Assembly: GCA_016717325.1 (NCBI GenBank)
Contig: JADKFV010000054.1
Span: 99,318 to 163,317, forward strand
Reading direction: 5' to 3'
Length of the DNA stretch: 64,000 nt
Source: Bacteroidota bacterium
Lineage (GTDB): Bacteria > Bacteroidota > Bacteroidia > AKYH767-A > OLB10
Below the pieces are notes generated by a model. It worked only from the letters and a program-made list of their open reading frames with translations. It ran no database searches and was not told the origin of the DNA. Numbering within the stretch: the stretch's first letter is position 1; each line of letters begins with the position of its first letter. The position numbers were made by a program, and so were the translations under genes. Shown piece after piece: positions 8,665 to 17,609 of this stretch.

Positions 8665-10086
8665 ATGAATATGAAAAAAATTAACTGTCTTGTTTTATTG
8701 TTTTTAGCATCACATGTTTTGTGTTCGCAAACTGTTTTGTATAGCGAGAATTTCGAAAATCTTACAAACACATTTACGCTCAATGGCACAGCTGTAAACA
8801 GTACCGCCACCGGAGAAAATTTCTGGATTGTAAATAACGAGTTTTCGGGTGGCAGCGCTTCCACTGTTTGTCTTGGTTTTCCTGTAACTTTTAGTGTTCC
8901 CAATACACCCTCGCAACCCGGTACTTATGCCGGTAATCCTTATAGCAAATATTTACACACATTAAGTGTTGCTGCCAATACAAGCGGAATAAACAACTGT
9001 TGTTTTTTGGCTGCCGATGGGTTATGCGCCAATCCCGAAAATTATTTCGCTTCTATGACCAACGATATTAGTACAACAGGATATACCAACGTACAGTTGA
9101 GTTTTGGCTGGTTGTGCGATGGCAGCAATAATAATTATGGCGAAGTATATTATAGTATAGATGGCGGTACAACATGGATTCAACAATCGCTGCCATTGCA
9201 AAAATATTTTGGTCAGGGTAACTGGACCACACAAAACATTACCAATGCAGCTTTCGATAATCAAGCCACATTGCGGTTTGGTTTTCGTTTTGCAAATCAA
9301 ATAACAACTACTGCTCAGGATCCCGGTTTTGCTATTGACGAGATAATCATAAGCGGTAACCAAAATGTAGTGTTGCCTATAGCAGCATTTACCGCCAGTA
9401 ATGTTAGTTTATGTGAAAAAAGTGTTGTCGATTTTACCAATCTGTCCAGCAATGCCACTTCTTACTTATGGTTGTTTCCGGGCGGTTTGCCGGCTACTTC
9501 TACCGATACAAATCCCACTGGAATTTATTATGCTAATTATGGCACCTATTCGGTAACGCTCATAGCTACTAATGCAAATGGCAGCGACACTTTAGTTTTC
9601 CCAAATTACATTACCATAAATCAAAATCCTCCGGCACCGGTTATAACTTTAAATGGCAATTTGCTCATTTCAACTCCAGCTATTTCCTATCAATGGTTTT
9701 TAAATAATACCCCTATTCCCGGAGGCGTAAATCAAGTGCAACCTCTTACCAGTGTTGGTAGTTACTATGTTTTAATAACGGACAGCAATGGTTGCCAATC
9801 AGCTTCGAACCTTTTGGTGGTTTCAGGCATTGAGCAAACTTCGCCATCACAAAATTTCAACATTTACACAAATACAAATCACGAATTAGTAATTGATAAT
9901 ATTGGATTGTTAAAGGAACCCTTCCAGGTTTCAATATGTGACATCGAAGGCCGGTTGGTAATGAAAAGCACTATTAACACAACCACACAAGCGAGAATAA
10001 ACATCGCTTCGCTTACAGAAGGGGTTTATTTAACTACAATATATAACGCTTGGTCACAAACCGTTTTGAAGTTTGTAATTAAATAA
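8665..10086 (+). CDS. Secreted PKD-domain protein with T9SS type A sorting domain
   Basis: An exported protein of about 473 residues. The start ATG at 8665 (or 8671) precedes a signal peptide ending near SHVLCSQ; an in-frame TTG further upstream overlaps a likely -7 promoter element (TAATATTG, 8642-8649). The first half is a beta-sandwich resembling MAM/jelly-roll adhesin modules (VLYSENFENL, YSIDGGTTWIQQ, DEIIISG). A PKD-like domain follows (SYLWLFPGG, then YANYGTYSVTLIATNANG), then an Ig-like segment with SYQWFLNN. The C-terminal 75 residues form a weakly conserved type A sorting domain ending VLKFVIK. It probably sits on the cell surface as an adhesin or binding protein. No catalytic motif is visible. 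Confidence 0.85.
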   Translation: MNMKKINCLVLLFLASHVLCSQTVLYSENFENLTNTFTLNGTAVNSTATGENFWIVNNEFSGGSASTVCLGFPVTFSVPNTPSQPGTYAGNPYSKYLHTLSVAANTSGINNCCFLAADGLCANPENYFASMTNDISTTGYTNVQLSFGWLCDGSNNNYGEVYYSIDGGTTWIQQSLPLQKYFGQGNWTTQNITNAAFDNQATLRFGFRFANQITTTAQDPGFAIDEIIISGNQNVVLPIAAFTASNVSLCEKSVVDFTNLSSNATSYLWLFPGGLPATSTDTNPTGIYYANYGTYSVTLIATNANGSDTLVFPNYITINQNPPAPVITLNGNLLISTPAISYQWFLNNTPIPGGVNQVQPLTSVGSYYVLITDSNGCQSASNLLVVSGIEQTSPSQNFNIYTNTNHELVIDNIGLLKEPFQVSICDIEGRLVMKSTINTTTQARINIASLTEGVYLTTIYNAWSQTVLKFVIK

Positions 10087-10141
10087 CATCATTTGATACT
10101 AATTTAATTCCTCTAAGTTTAATTTTAAATAATTTTCAAGT

Positions 10142-10522
10142 ATGGATACACAAGAGCTTCTTACTGAGTTGCACACTGAACACAATCGGTGGCAAGCAAA
10201 AATTAAAAATTATAAAGACGAACTGAAACGATGGGACGAGCAGTTGCTTAATATGGTTCCGCGTTTACAAAGCGATCAGCAAAGCCGAAGTTTGGAACGA
10301 TTTCAAAATCAAATAATAATTCAAAATGAAGTATTGGATATTATGCGGCACGATTTTAAACAATATGAAAACGAAATTGAATTTATTCAAAACCATAAGG
10401 TGGATAAAACCGAAGACGGTATTAATTCCTTACATGATCATGAGGAAGATAAATTATTATCGTTTGAGCATAATTTCGACAACCTTCGCAAAGATTTTAA
10501 ACTCTTTACCGGAGCGAAGTAG
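10142..10522 (+). CDS. Small coiled-coil hypothetical protein
   Basis: A 126-residue, highly charged protein without signal peptide or membrane segment. Heptad-like spacing of hydrophobic residues runs from LLTELHTEHNRWQAKIKNYK through FQNQIIIQNEVLDIMRHDFK, so it is probably an antiparallel helical hairpin or coiled coil. I do not recognise a family. It lies 55 bases after the PKD-domain gene on the same strand and could be read through from it. A perfect palindromic terminator follows about 100 bases downstream. The ATG start has no competitor. Cytoplasmic location is inferred from the composition. Confidence 0.7.
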   Translation: MDTQELLTELHTEHNRWQAKIKNYKDELKRWDEQLLNMVPRLQSDQQSRSLERFQNQIIIQNEVLDIMRHDFKQYENEIEFIQNHKVDKTEDGINSLHDHEEDKLLSFEHNFDNLRKDFKLFTGAK

Positions 10523-10626
10523 CAAGAAAAAAAATCACATTCCATACCGGAATTATTAATAATCAATATCAAAACTATTGTTTTTGAATTTGTGGCCTCC
10601 AATTCTTGTTAGCCAAAATTTTATTA

Positions 10627-10654
10627 AAATGCAGAACCATGGTTCTGCATTTTT
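10627..10654. terminator. Bidirectional terminator between convergent genes
   Basis: A perfect 28-bp palindrome, AAAATGCAGAACCA joined to TGGTTCTGCATTTT, followed by T on the plus strand. It sits between two convergent genes and can end transcription from both sides. Confidence 0.8.
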
Positions 10655-10704
10655 TTTGAAACTAAAAGCTGTTGATATAATACCGGATTTGCTTGTCACT
10701 AAAA

Positions 10705-11106
10705 TTATAATAGCAGCTTGCTTGCAAATGCTGCATCTGGGATGCTGCAATATTGTCTCTTTCCAAATATCCGATAACGGTTTTTTGCAACAAAATCATA
10801 AATCACGTTGCGCAAAAAACGCGGAATAATCTTAAACCCGTATAACAGTTTCCATCCCGATTCAAGTTCTAAAGCGATTTGAAAAACAGCATCCGACTTG
10901 ATGTAATATTTGCCTTTGGAAACAAAAACCACAGAGTTCATTGTACTGAAATCTGAGTGAAACGTGCCGCTAATTTTTTGTGATGTTTGAGATGTATTGG
11001 TGGTGAAATAAAACTTTTTACGCTTATCTGCTTTATAAATCAATTGAATAAGTTTGTTGCAAAACAAACATGTGCCATCGTAAATGATAATATGTTCGGG
11101 ATTCAA
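10705..11106 (-). CDS. DCC-family (DUF393) thiol-disulfide-type protein
   Basis: A 133-residue protein of the DCC family (DUF393, YuxK-like). The signature IIYDGTCLFCNKLIQLI at residues 6-22 gives the D-x-x-C-x-x-C pattern after which the family is named; DAVFQIALELESG and a distal RYRIFGKRQYC segment, both characteristic, follow. The family has a thioredoxin-like fold and is annotated as a predicted thiol-disulfide oxidoreductase, but no activity is firmly established. It has no signal peptide. It starts 36 bases downstream of the fibre-like repeat protein and may be the last gene of that operon, although a functional link is not evident. Confidence 0.88.
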   Translation of the reverse strand: MNPEHIIIYDGTCLFCNKLIQLIYKADKRKKFYFTTNTSQTSQKISGTFHSDFSTMNSVVFVSKGKYYIKSDAVFQIALELESGWKLLYGFKIIPRFLRNVIYDFVAKNRYRIFGKRQYCSIPDAAFASKLLL

Positions 11107-11142
11107 AATTTGGAAATTAACTATAACTGTATACGTTGTTTT

Positions 11143-14100
11143 TTATTTTCGGAAATCGAATCCGGGGTCAAGTTTTTTGAAACGATTGTTTTCGTACTCT
11201 ATTTTAGTTCCATTAATATTATCATCAGCACGATTGGCAGATATAAACCAACTGAAGTCTACATTACTCGTTCCGCCCTGCAATTCCACCACATCGAAAC
11301 CCCACTGATTTTCATTGGTAACATACACACCTTTGCAATCTCCTTTTAGCTGAACAAAAACTTTCATCAAATGTTTGGCATCCACTTTAATATTGATAGC
11401 CAAAGTAGAATCAAATGCAACATGTGCCTTGCCATTTATTAACTGTGCCTGACCAAAATCCTGAAACAAAATTTCCGGTGTTTCGGGAGCGGTCATAATT
11501 CTATCGGCACCTTTATTATCGCGCACAATGGTCGCTACAGTGCCTAACCCTATTATTTTGTAAGTGGTAGCACCTATATAGGCAGCTACAGAACTTACTG
11601 CGAGATTAACGTTACTTACATTGGATTGCTTTACATAAAAAATACCCCCATCATGGTGCGTTGCACTATTACCATCTTCTACACTGCATGAGTTTATTCC
11701 ATGTCCTTTGCCGGCAGTTTGTATACCATCGCCCAAGGCATAGTTTGTAGTAACAATAGGCGATGAAAGCGAAAATGTTACCACAGGCGCAGGAGTCATT
11801 CCATTTGAAGAAACATATATTCCCACACCACTGGCACTTGTATTTGTGGCAGAAATAGCTGCAGAATTTGTGGTTGAAATAACAGCACCAAAACCACTGC
11901 CCGACTGTACAATTTCTAAACCTGTACTTGCATTGGAGCCACTACTAAGTACTATTCGCCCACCTGCACCGGAAGTATTAGAACGTGCTACATTAAAACC
12001 ATATCCACCTGTACCACCATGGTTTATCACCATACCATCGCCACTGGCCAATGCCGGAAGCGTAACAAGAATGCCGTTGCCAAGGGTATTAGTCCGGGCA
12101 ATACTCAATCCTGTTCCGGTTCCTTTATGATTTATCAATAACCCTTCGTTTGTATTTACAGTGCTGTCCATATCAATTTGCATTCCTTTACCGCGTGCTT
12201 TTTGTTGCAGATAAATTCCGGTTGCCAAACTTGTGGGTGTTAACATTTGTAAATTTATTCCTTGCCCCGATGCTGATGTGGAAACTACCATTTGTGCAGC
12301 GGTTGCTGTGCCCGATGTTGACAATAAATTGAGCGCATTAGACGCACCATTGTTATTTATAAGTACAGTTGGGTTGGCATTGAATGCACTTACTGTTTGA
12401 AACCTTCCTGCACTACCACCAGCAGAAGAATTATTTACAAAAACTCCGGTATGCCCCAAGCCTGTAGTAATAAAGTTTGCAGTGATACTATCTTGCGAAG
12501 TAGCACGTATTGCAACCCTGTTACCCGAAACGCTGCTTATATCGACATATGCTGTTGGAAAAACTGTATTCACACCCATCAAACCACTGTTTTTTAACCA
12601 TACCCTGGGCACATTATTGGTTCTCATAATAAAATCAAAGTTATTGAGCGAGCCAATAAATTCGGTTCCGATTAAAGTGTTGCCTTTCAATTGCCACCCT
12701 AAAGTGTCGGCTAAAGTTGATAGTGTTTTCCATTGTGGTGGCACTCCGGGGCCCGTTGAAGTGAGTACCTGATTAGTTACACCAGCTAAATTATTCGGCA
12801 TCAATGCACCGTCAAAACGAACATTGCCAACTACATGCAACCGCTCGCTTGGCGCACTTATATTTACACCTATATAACCCTGACTCGCACCCGCAACGCC
12901 AACAACCCTCATACGCTCAACATTATTTGTACGCACAATAAAATCAAATGGATTGAGTGATCCAATAAAGCTTGGAGTGGTGGAAAGGGTATTCCCTGTT
13001 AATCGCCAGTTTACTGTATCTGCGATGGAAGAGTATGTGCGCCAAATAGGAGCAATGCCTGCACCTTGCGAAAGCAAAATTTGCTCCGCTGTGCCGGCAG
13101 TATTACCCGGCATAAACGCATTATCTAAACGCATATTTCCCGCAACATGTAATCGTTCGCTTGGCGCTATAACGTTGATTCCTACAAAGCCTTGGTTTGC
13201 ACCTGCAACCCCAACTATACGCATGCGTTCTACATTATTTGTGCGCATCATAAAATCGAAAGCATTGAGCGAGCCAATAAAGTTTGATGCTGTAATGTTG
13301 TTTCCAATCAATCGCCAGTTTACTGTATCTGCGAGGGAAGAATATGTGCGCCAAATAGGAGCAATGCCAACACCTTGCGAAAGCAAAATTTGCCCGGTTG
13401 TTCCGGCAGTATTTCCTGGCATAAATGCGTTATCTAAACGCATATTTCCCGCAACATGTAATCGTTCGCTTGGCGCTATAACGTTGATTCCTACAAAGCC
13501 TTGATTTGCACCAGCAACCCCAACTATACGCATGCGTTCTACATTATTTGTGCGCATCATAAAATCGAAAGCATTGAGCGAGCCAATAAAGTTTGATGCT
13601 GTAATGTTGTTTCCAATCAATCGCCAGTTTACTGTATCGGCAAGTGTAGAATAAGTGCGCCAAATGGGCGCTAAACCTGCACCTTGCGAAAGCAATACTT
13701 GCCCCGCTGCACCGGCAGTATTGCCAGGCATAAACGCATTGTCTAAACGAAAGTTTCCGTTAAGATGTAGTCTTTCGGTAGGGGCATTATGGTTTATACC
13801 TATGAATCCTTGGTTGGCACCGGCAACTCCAATAATTCGCAAGCGTTCTACATTTGCAGTGCGTGCTATAAAATCGAAGGCATTTAACGTTCCAATAAAT
13901 TGACCGGTAGCAATTGTATTACCCATAAGCCTCCAATTAGTAGTATCGGAAATTGCGCCAAAGTTGCGCCATACAGGAGCAATTCCTGCTCCCTGCGACA
14001 TTAAAAACTCTCCACTGGTACCCGGCAAATTATTGGGCATAAATGCTCCATCAACTCGCAAGTTTCCATTTACGTGCAACTTTTGTGTTGGAACAACAAT

Positions 14101-14184
14101 ACCAATACCCACGTTTTGAGCAACTGCTTTTGTACAAAATAGCACAACAAAAGCACATAATAATTGTAAAATTTTTCTTTTCAT
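11143..14184 (-). CDS. Large fibre-like exported repeat protein
   Basis: A 1013-residue protein with a signal peptide ending at CTKAVAQ. Mature residues start NVGIGIVVPTQKLHVNGNLR, the opening seen in many Bacteroidota proteins that resemble phage tail fibres. Five tandem repeats of about 103 residues follow (residues 34-544), each running from LHVxGNxRxDxAFMPGN through LLSQGxGIAPIWRTYS and DTVNWRLxGN to FIGSLNAFDF and VERMRIVGVAGANQGF. The second part (550-900) is rich in Gly, Ser, Thr and Asn with GTGTGLSIARTNTLGNGILV-like stretches, as in beta-helical fibres. The last 100 residues form a separate small domain without a T9SS sorting signal or a recognisable S74 peptidase dyad. The partner may be the T9SS cargo protein encoded 25 bases upstream. 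The function is unknown; a surface fibre is inferred. Confidence 0.8.
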   Translation of the reverse strand: MKRKILQLLCAFVVLFCTKAVAQNVGIGIVVPTQKLHVNGNLRVDGAFMPNNLPGTSGEFLMSQGAGIAPVWRNFGAISDTTNWRLMGNTIATGQFIGTLNAFDFIARTANVERLRIIGVAGANQGFIGINHNAPTERLHLNGNFRLDNAFMPGNTAGAAGQVLLSQGAGLAPIWRTYSTLADTVNWRLIGNNITASNFIGSLNAFDFMMRTNNVERMRIVGVAGANQGFVGINVIAPSERLHVAGNMRLDNAFMPGNTAGTTGQILLSQGVGIAPIWRTYSSLADTVNWRLIGNNITASNFIGSLNAFDFMMRTNNVERMRIVGVAGANQGFVGINVIAPSERLHVAGNMRLDNAFMPGNTAGTAEQILLSQGAGIAPIWRTYSSIADTVNWRLTGNTLSTTPSFIGSLNPFDFIVRTNNVERMRVVGVAGASQGYIGVNISAPSERLHVVGNVRFDGALMPNNLAGVTNQVLTSTGPGVPPQWKTLSTLADTLGWQLKGNTLIGTEFIGSLNNFDFIMRTNNVPRVWLKNSGLMGVNTVFPTAYVDISSVSGNRVAIRATSQDSITANFITTGLGHTGVFVNNSSAGGSAGRFQTVSAFNANPTVLINNNGASNALNLLSTSGTATAAQMVVSTSASGQGINLQMLTPTSLATGIYLQQKARGKGMQIDMDSTVNTNEGLLINHKGTGTGLSIARTNTLGNGILVTLPALASGDGMVINHGGTGGYGFNVARSNTSGAGGRIVLSSGSNASTGLEIVQSGSGFGAVISTTNSAAISATNTSASGVGIYVSSNGMTPAPVVTFSLSSPIVTTNYALGDGIQTAGKGHGINSCSVEDGNSATHHDGGIFYVKQSNVSNVNLAVSSVAAYIGATTYKIIGLGTVATIVRDNKGADRIMTAPETPEILFQDFGQAQLINGKAHVAFDSTLAINIKVDAKHLMKVFVQLKGDCKGVYVTNENQWGFDVVELQGGTSNVDFSWFISANRADDNINGTKIEYENNRFKKLDPGFDFRK
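12553..14085 (-). repeat. Five tandem 309-bp coding repeats
   Basis: Five in-frame copies of a 103-codon unit lie within the fibre-like gene. Segments near 13110-13340 and 13419-13649 are almost identical at DNA level, with only scattered third-base differences, whereas the outer copies have diverged. This indicates recent duplication or gene conversion of the central units. Confidence 0.85.
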
Positions 14185-14209
14185 TTGTGTTTTTAATAAC
14201 CGAAATCTG

Positions 14210-15832
14210 TTACTTCTGAACCATAAGTTTTACAGATTCCAAAGTAGAAACTCCGTCAGTAATTCTTACAACATAATTGCCCGGAGCAATGTTTTGTAAA
14301 TTTAATTCTACGGAATTATTCAATTTTAAATTCTCTTTTTTTATAAAAGCCATATCAACCATTTGCCCATACATATCTATAAATTCGATTCTAAAATCGG
14401 TTAAGGTTAAGGACGTGTTGAGTAATGATAACACTACAGTTGTATTACTGTTTGCCGGATTGGGATAAATACTTACACTAATATTGCTGCTATTATTAAG
14501 GCTCACTACACGAACAGGTGAATATGAAATTTCGCCCCATGTTTTAACTATTTTTAAACGATAGTAGGTGTTGCCAAAATAAGGAGAAATGTCCAAACCT
14601 TTGTATGCATTTGTTTTTCCATTAACAAGACCTATGGCGGTTACGTTTTGCAAAAAAGTAAATTTTTTGGCATCGCTCGACTTTTCAATTTCGTAATGCA
14701 AAACATTGTCTTCATTGGCCACTTCCCATTTTAAGTCAGTTTGTTTATTTGCATTCAAGGCCGCATTAAAACTTAATAAAGAAACCGGAAGGGGGGCATC
14801 TTTTTCAACCAAAACCCATGCTATGTTATAACCATTTACACCGGTGATGGTACATGTATTTGCTGCAGGGTTGTCTATACCGGCCGGAGGCATTATCCAC
14901 CCCGATACACCATTGTGTCGTTGTGCACCAAGGTTGGCTTCGGTTATAATATTTGTGCTGCCGCCTGTTGCATCCCACTCCGATTCGCGATAAGAAAATG
15001 TGAGTGATGACACTGGATTTGTAGTATAGTTTGCAACAGTAACCGGCCACCAACGATCGAGCACATTCATAGAATTTTCGGCACCACCCCAGTAGGCAGC
15101 AGTACTTGGTACTGGTGGTGGTAAAGGTCTATTATTGGGAGTAGCAGCAGTATTGGTAGGATATGTAGCCACCATTGCACTGCCGTTTGCTCCTACACCC
15201 GCAGTAGTAATATTTAAAGTGAATGGCAAATAGTTGTTAGTAACTGCATTACCAAAAGGATATACATAAGCTCCTGTATTGGCGCCTATATTCCATAAAA
15301 TATTTCCATAACCGGGAACAGCAGGCGTTTCGGAAATGATGAATCCGGTAGTGCGTGTAATGGCACTTAGCGAGCTATTTGAAATGGTAAGCGTTTTGGA
15401 ATTTAAATCTAAGTTTCGGGTGCCCAATGATAGAATACCTGCCGGGCCAACATAAGCCCCACCAACTGTTGTATTCACATTTAATGTTTTAATACCGGTG
15501 CCAATCAATGTCAAATTGTTAAAGGTGGTAGGGTTTGTACCGCCAATAGTTTGGCTAGCTCCATTGAAAATAACGGTACCTGCCGAAGTAGAAAAACAAT
15601 TGTTGGCTGAGTTGTGTATCCAATTGCCCGATAGGTCTATAGTGCCGCTATTAAAAAACTGTCCCCCGTTTTGATTTTGTATATCACCCTGAACGGTAAT
15701 GGTTGCAGTAGCTTGCACCGTAACGGTAACATTATCCGTAGTCCACAATTGAGCATTTACATTCAATAACAAACTGCAAACAACAATAGTTGATGCAAAT
15801 GCTTTTTTGAGAAATGTGTAAAATGTATTCAT
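14210..15832 (-). CDS. Secreted T9SS type A cargo protein, probable adhesin
   Basis: A 540-residue exported protein with a signal peptide ending at LLLNVNAQ. The N-terminal 170 residues are a Thr/Asn-rich repetitive beta-solenoid-like region (GTIDLSGNWIHN, GTVIFNGASQTIGG, NNLTLIGTGIKTLNVNTTVG) of the kind seen in filamentous adhesins. A central beta domain follows. From LPVSLLSFNAALNANKQTDL onward it matches the common linker with a fibronectin-like fold that precedes type A sorting domains. The sorting domain itself is SVSIYPNPANSNTTVVLSL to APGNYVVRIT, ending SVKLMVQK. Export by T9SS and surface attachment are inferred. It is the first gene of an operon with the fibre-like protein 25 bases downstream. 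Confidence 0.88.
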   Translation of the reverse strand: MNTFYTFLKKAFASTIVVCSLLLNVNAQLWTTDNVTVTVQATATITVQGDIQNQNGGQFFNSGTIDLSGNWIHNSANNCFSTSAGTVIFNGASQTIGGTNPTTFNNLTLIGTGIKTLNVNTTVGGAYVGPAGILSLGTRNLDLNSKTLTISNSSLSAITRTTGFIISETPAVPGYGNILWNIGANTGAYVYPFGNAVTNNYLPFTLNITTAGVGANGSAMVATYPTNTAATPNNRPLPPPVPSTAAYWGGAENSMNVLDRWWPVTVANYTTNPVSSLTFSYRESEWDATGGSTNIITEANLGAQRHNGVSGWIMPPAGIDNPAANTCTITGVNGYNIAWVLVEKDAPLPVSLLSFNAALNANKQTDLKWEVANEDNVLHYEIEKSSDAKKFTFLQNVTAIGLVNGKTNAYKGLDISPYFGNTYYRLKIVKTWGEISYSPVRVVSLNNSSNISVSIYPNPANSNTTVVLSLLNTSLTLTDFRIEFIDMYGQMVDMAFIKKENLKLNNSVELNLQNIAPGNYVVRITDGVSTLESVKLMVQK

Positions 15833-16109
15833 CGTAATTATTTACTTATAGATAAGAAGGTAAATATATATTATTTTGCGATATACTGCCAAATGCTTGC
15901 CATAAAAAGTTGTAAATGATAATTATTCTAAAATAAAGTATAATTATAGCTCGAAAGGGGCTTTTCAAACCTCAAATTCACAAATTTGTTATTTGAAGCC
16001 AAAACCGATTGGTTGTATCAAAAACCCCTGAGGTGTTTGGGAAAACCAATCTTTAGAAATAATATTTCTGTTTATTTGCGACACAAAATAATTTTTTCTA
16101 AACAGCAAA

Positions 16110-17543
16110 ATGTCGCGCCAAAAAGAAAGCATCAGCATATTCGATATGTTCAAAATTGGGATAGGCCCATCGAGCTCCCATACCCTCGGGCCATGGCGCG
16201 CTGCCGAAAGATTTATTTTCGATTTAAAATCCAAAACCTCATTACACAACATACAACGTATACAAGTATGGTTGTATGGCTCGCTGGCAAAAACCGGCAT
16301 AGGCCATGGCACCGATATTGCCGTCCTGCTTGGTTTGATGGGTGCCGACCCCGTTACATTTGACACAACATTGGTAAACGACACCATCGAAAAGATTAAA
16401 CGCAACAAAACACTTTCAATTCTTGATGAAATAAAAGTGCCGTTTTATTATGAAAGAGATTTGGTTTTTTTAAAACAAGAATCGTTGCCATTTCACCCCA
16501 ATGCAATGAAGATAGTGGCAACATTGAAAGATACACAAACCGAAGAGGCTATTTATTATTCGATAGGTGGTGGCTTTGTTGTAAAAGATGGCGAAGATAA
16601 TTCTACACATAAAACTGTAGTACTAAAATACGATGTGAGCAATGCCGATGAACTTATGCAAAACTGTATGCGGGCGGGACTGAATATTTCTGCATTGGTA
16701 TTACAAAACGAACAAGCCTGGCGCACGGAAGAAAAAACCCTACAGGGCATTTTGCAAATTTGGAACACCATGAGCGAGTGCATGTACAAAGGTTGTCACA
16801 CCGTTGGATTGTTGCCCGGAGGGTTGCACGTAACGCGAAGGGCCGCCACAATAAATAAAAAACTACTGAGTGCTAGTGAGTATGCAAATATTGAAGAGTG
16901 GAAGCAAGCTATAAAAAAATCGCCACACGATTTTAGCTCCATTTTGAATTGGGTGAGCTGCTTTGCACTGGCTATTAATGAAGAGAATGCCTCGTTTGGC
17001 CGTGTAGTAACAGCACCAACAAATGGCGCTGCGGGAGTGGTGCCGGCTGTGTTAATGTACTTTCATTTATTTGCCGGTGGCGATGCCGATGAAATGATAA
17101 TTCGGTTTTTACTCACTGCCTCCGAAATAGGAAGTATGTTTAAAAAAGGCTCTACCATTTCTGCGGCAATGGGCGGTTGCCAGGCCGAGATTGGCGTTTC
17201 ATCGGCAATGGCTGCCGGTGCATTAACGGAATGCTTAGGTGGAAATCCGCGGCAAGTAATGCAAGCGGCCGAAATTGCAATGGAGCATCATTTGGGAATG
17301 ACATGCGACCCTATTGGTGGTTTGGTGCAAATTCCTTGTATTGAACGAAATACAATGGGCGCCATAAAAGCAATTACAGCATCGCAACTTGCCATGCAAA
17401 GTGACCCCGATGCTGCTAAAGTTTCGCTCGATGCGGTAATAAAAACCATGTGGGAAACAGCGCTCGATATGAATAGCAAATACAAAGAAACTGCCGATGG
17501 CGGACTGGCCATTCATATCCCATTAGGATTGAGCGAGTGCTAA
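16110..17543 (+). CDS. sdaA: L-serine ammonia-lyase, iron-sulfur-dependent, single chain
   Basis: This cytoplasmic enzyme deaminates L-serine to pyruvate and ammonia using a [4Fe-4S] cluster. At 477 residues it has the single-chain architecture with the beta domain first (IFDMFKIGIGPSSSHTLGPW at residues 10-29) and the alpha domain second. Conserved stretches include TAPTNGAAGVVPAVLMY and the three candidate cluster cysteines in GCQAEIG, MTCDPIGG and IPCIERN. The start codon is the first ATG of the open frame, and the sequence SRQKESISIFDMF is typical of the family. Its neighbours are unrelated: it is divergent from the T9SS gene upstream and convergent with queA. A hairpin terminator follows immediately after the stop. 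The frame is intact. Confidence 0.95.
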   Translation: MSRQKESISIFDMFKIGIGPSSSHTLGPWRAAERFIFDLKSKTSLHNIQRIQVWLYGSLAKTGIGHGTDIAVLLGLMGADPVTFDTTLVNDTIEKIKRNKTLSILDEIKVPFYYERDLVFLKQESLPFHPNAMKIVATLKDTQTEEAIYYSIGGGFVVKDGEDNSTHKTVVLKYDVSNADELMQNCMRAGLNISALVLQNEQAWRTEEKTLQGILQIWNTMSECMYKGCHTVGLLPGGLHVTRRAATINKKLLSASEYANIEEWKQAIKKSPHDFSSILNWVSCFALAINEENASFGRVVTAPTNGAAGVVPAVLMYFHLFAGGDADEMIIRFLLTASEIGSMFKKGSTISAAMGGCQAEIGVSSAMAAGALTECLGGNPRQVMQAAEIAMEHHLGMTCDPIGGLVQIPCIERNTMGAIKAITASQLAMQSDPDAAKVSLDAVIKTMWETALDMNSKYKETADGGLAIHIPLGLSEC

Positions 17544-17548
17544 AAAAA

Positions 17549-17587
17549 ATGCCGCTAACCACATCAGATTATGTAGTTGGCGGCATT
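17549..17587. terminator. Hairpin between convergent sdaA and queA
   Basis: The arms AATGCCGCTAAC and GTTGGCGGCATT form a stem with one mismatch, eight bases after the sdaA stop. A run of A precedes the left arm, so on the minus strand the hairpin is followed by T residues; it may serve queA as well as sdaA. Confidence 0.6.
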
Positions 17588-17609
17588 CCCATTTCAAACA
17601 ATACGATGG

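Noticed and set aside
12953..13504. A 183-codon open frame on the plus strand opposite the fibre-like gene
   Set aside because: It is antisense to the tandem repeats and its sequence simply repeats with them; it has no family resemblance.
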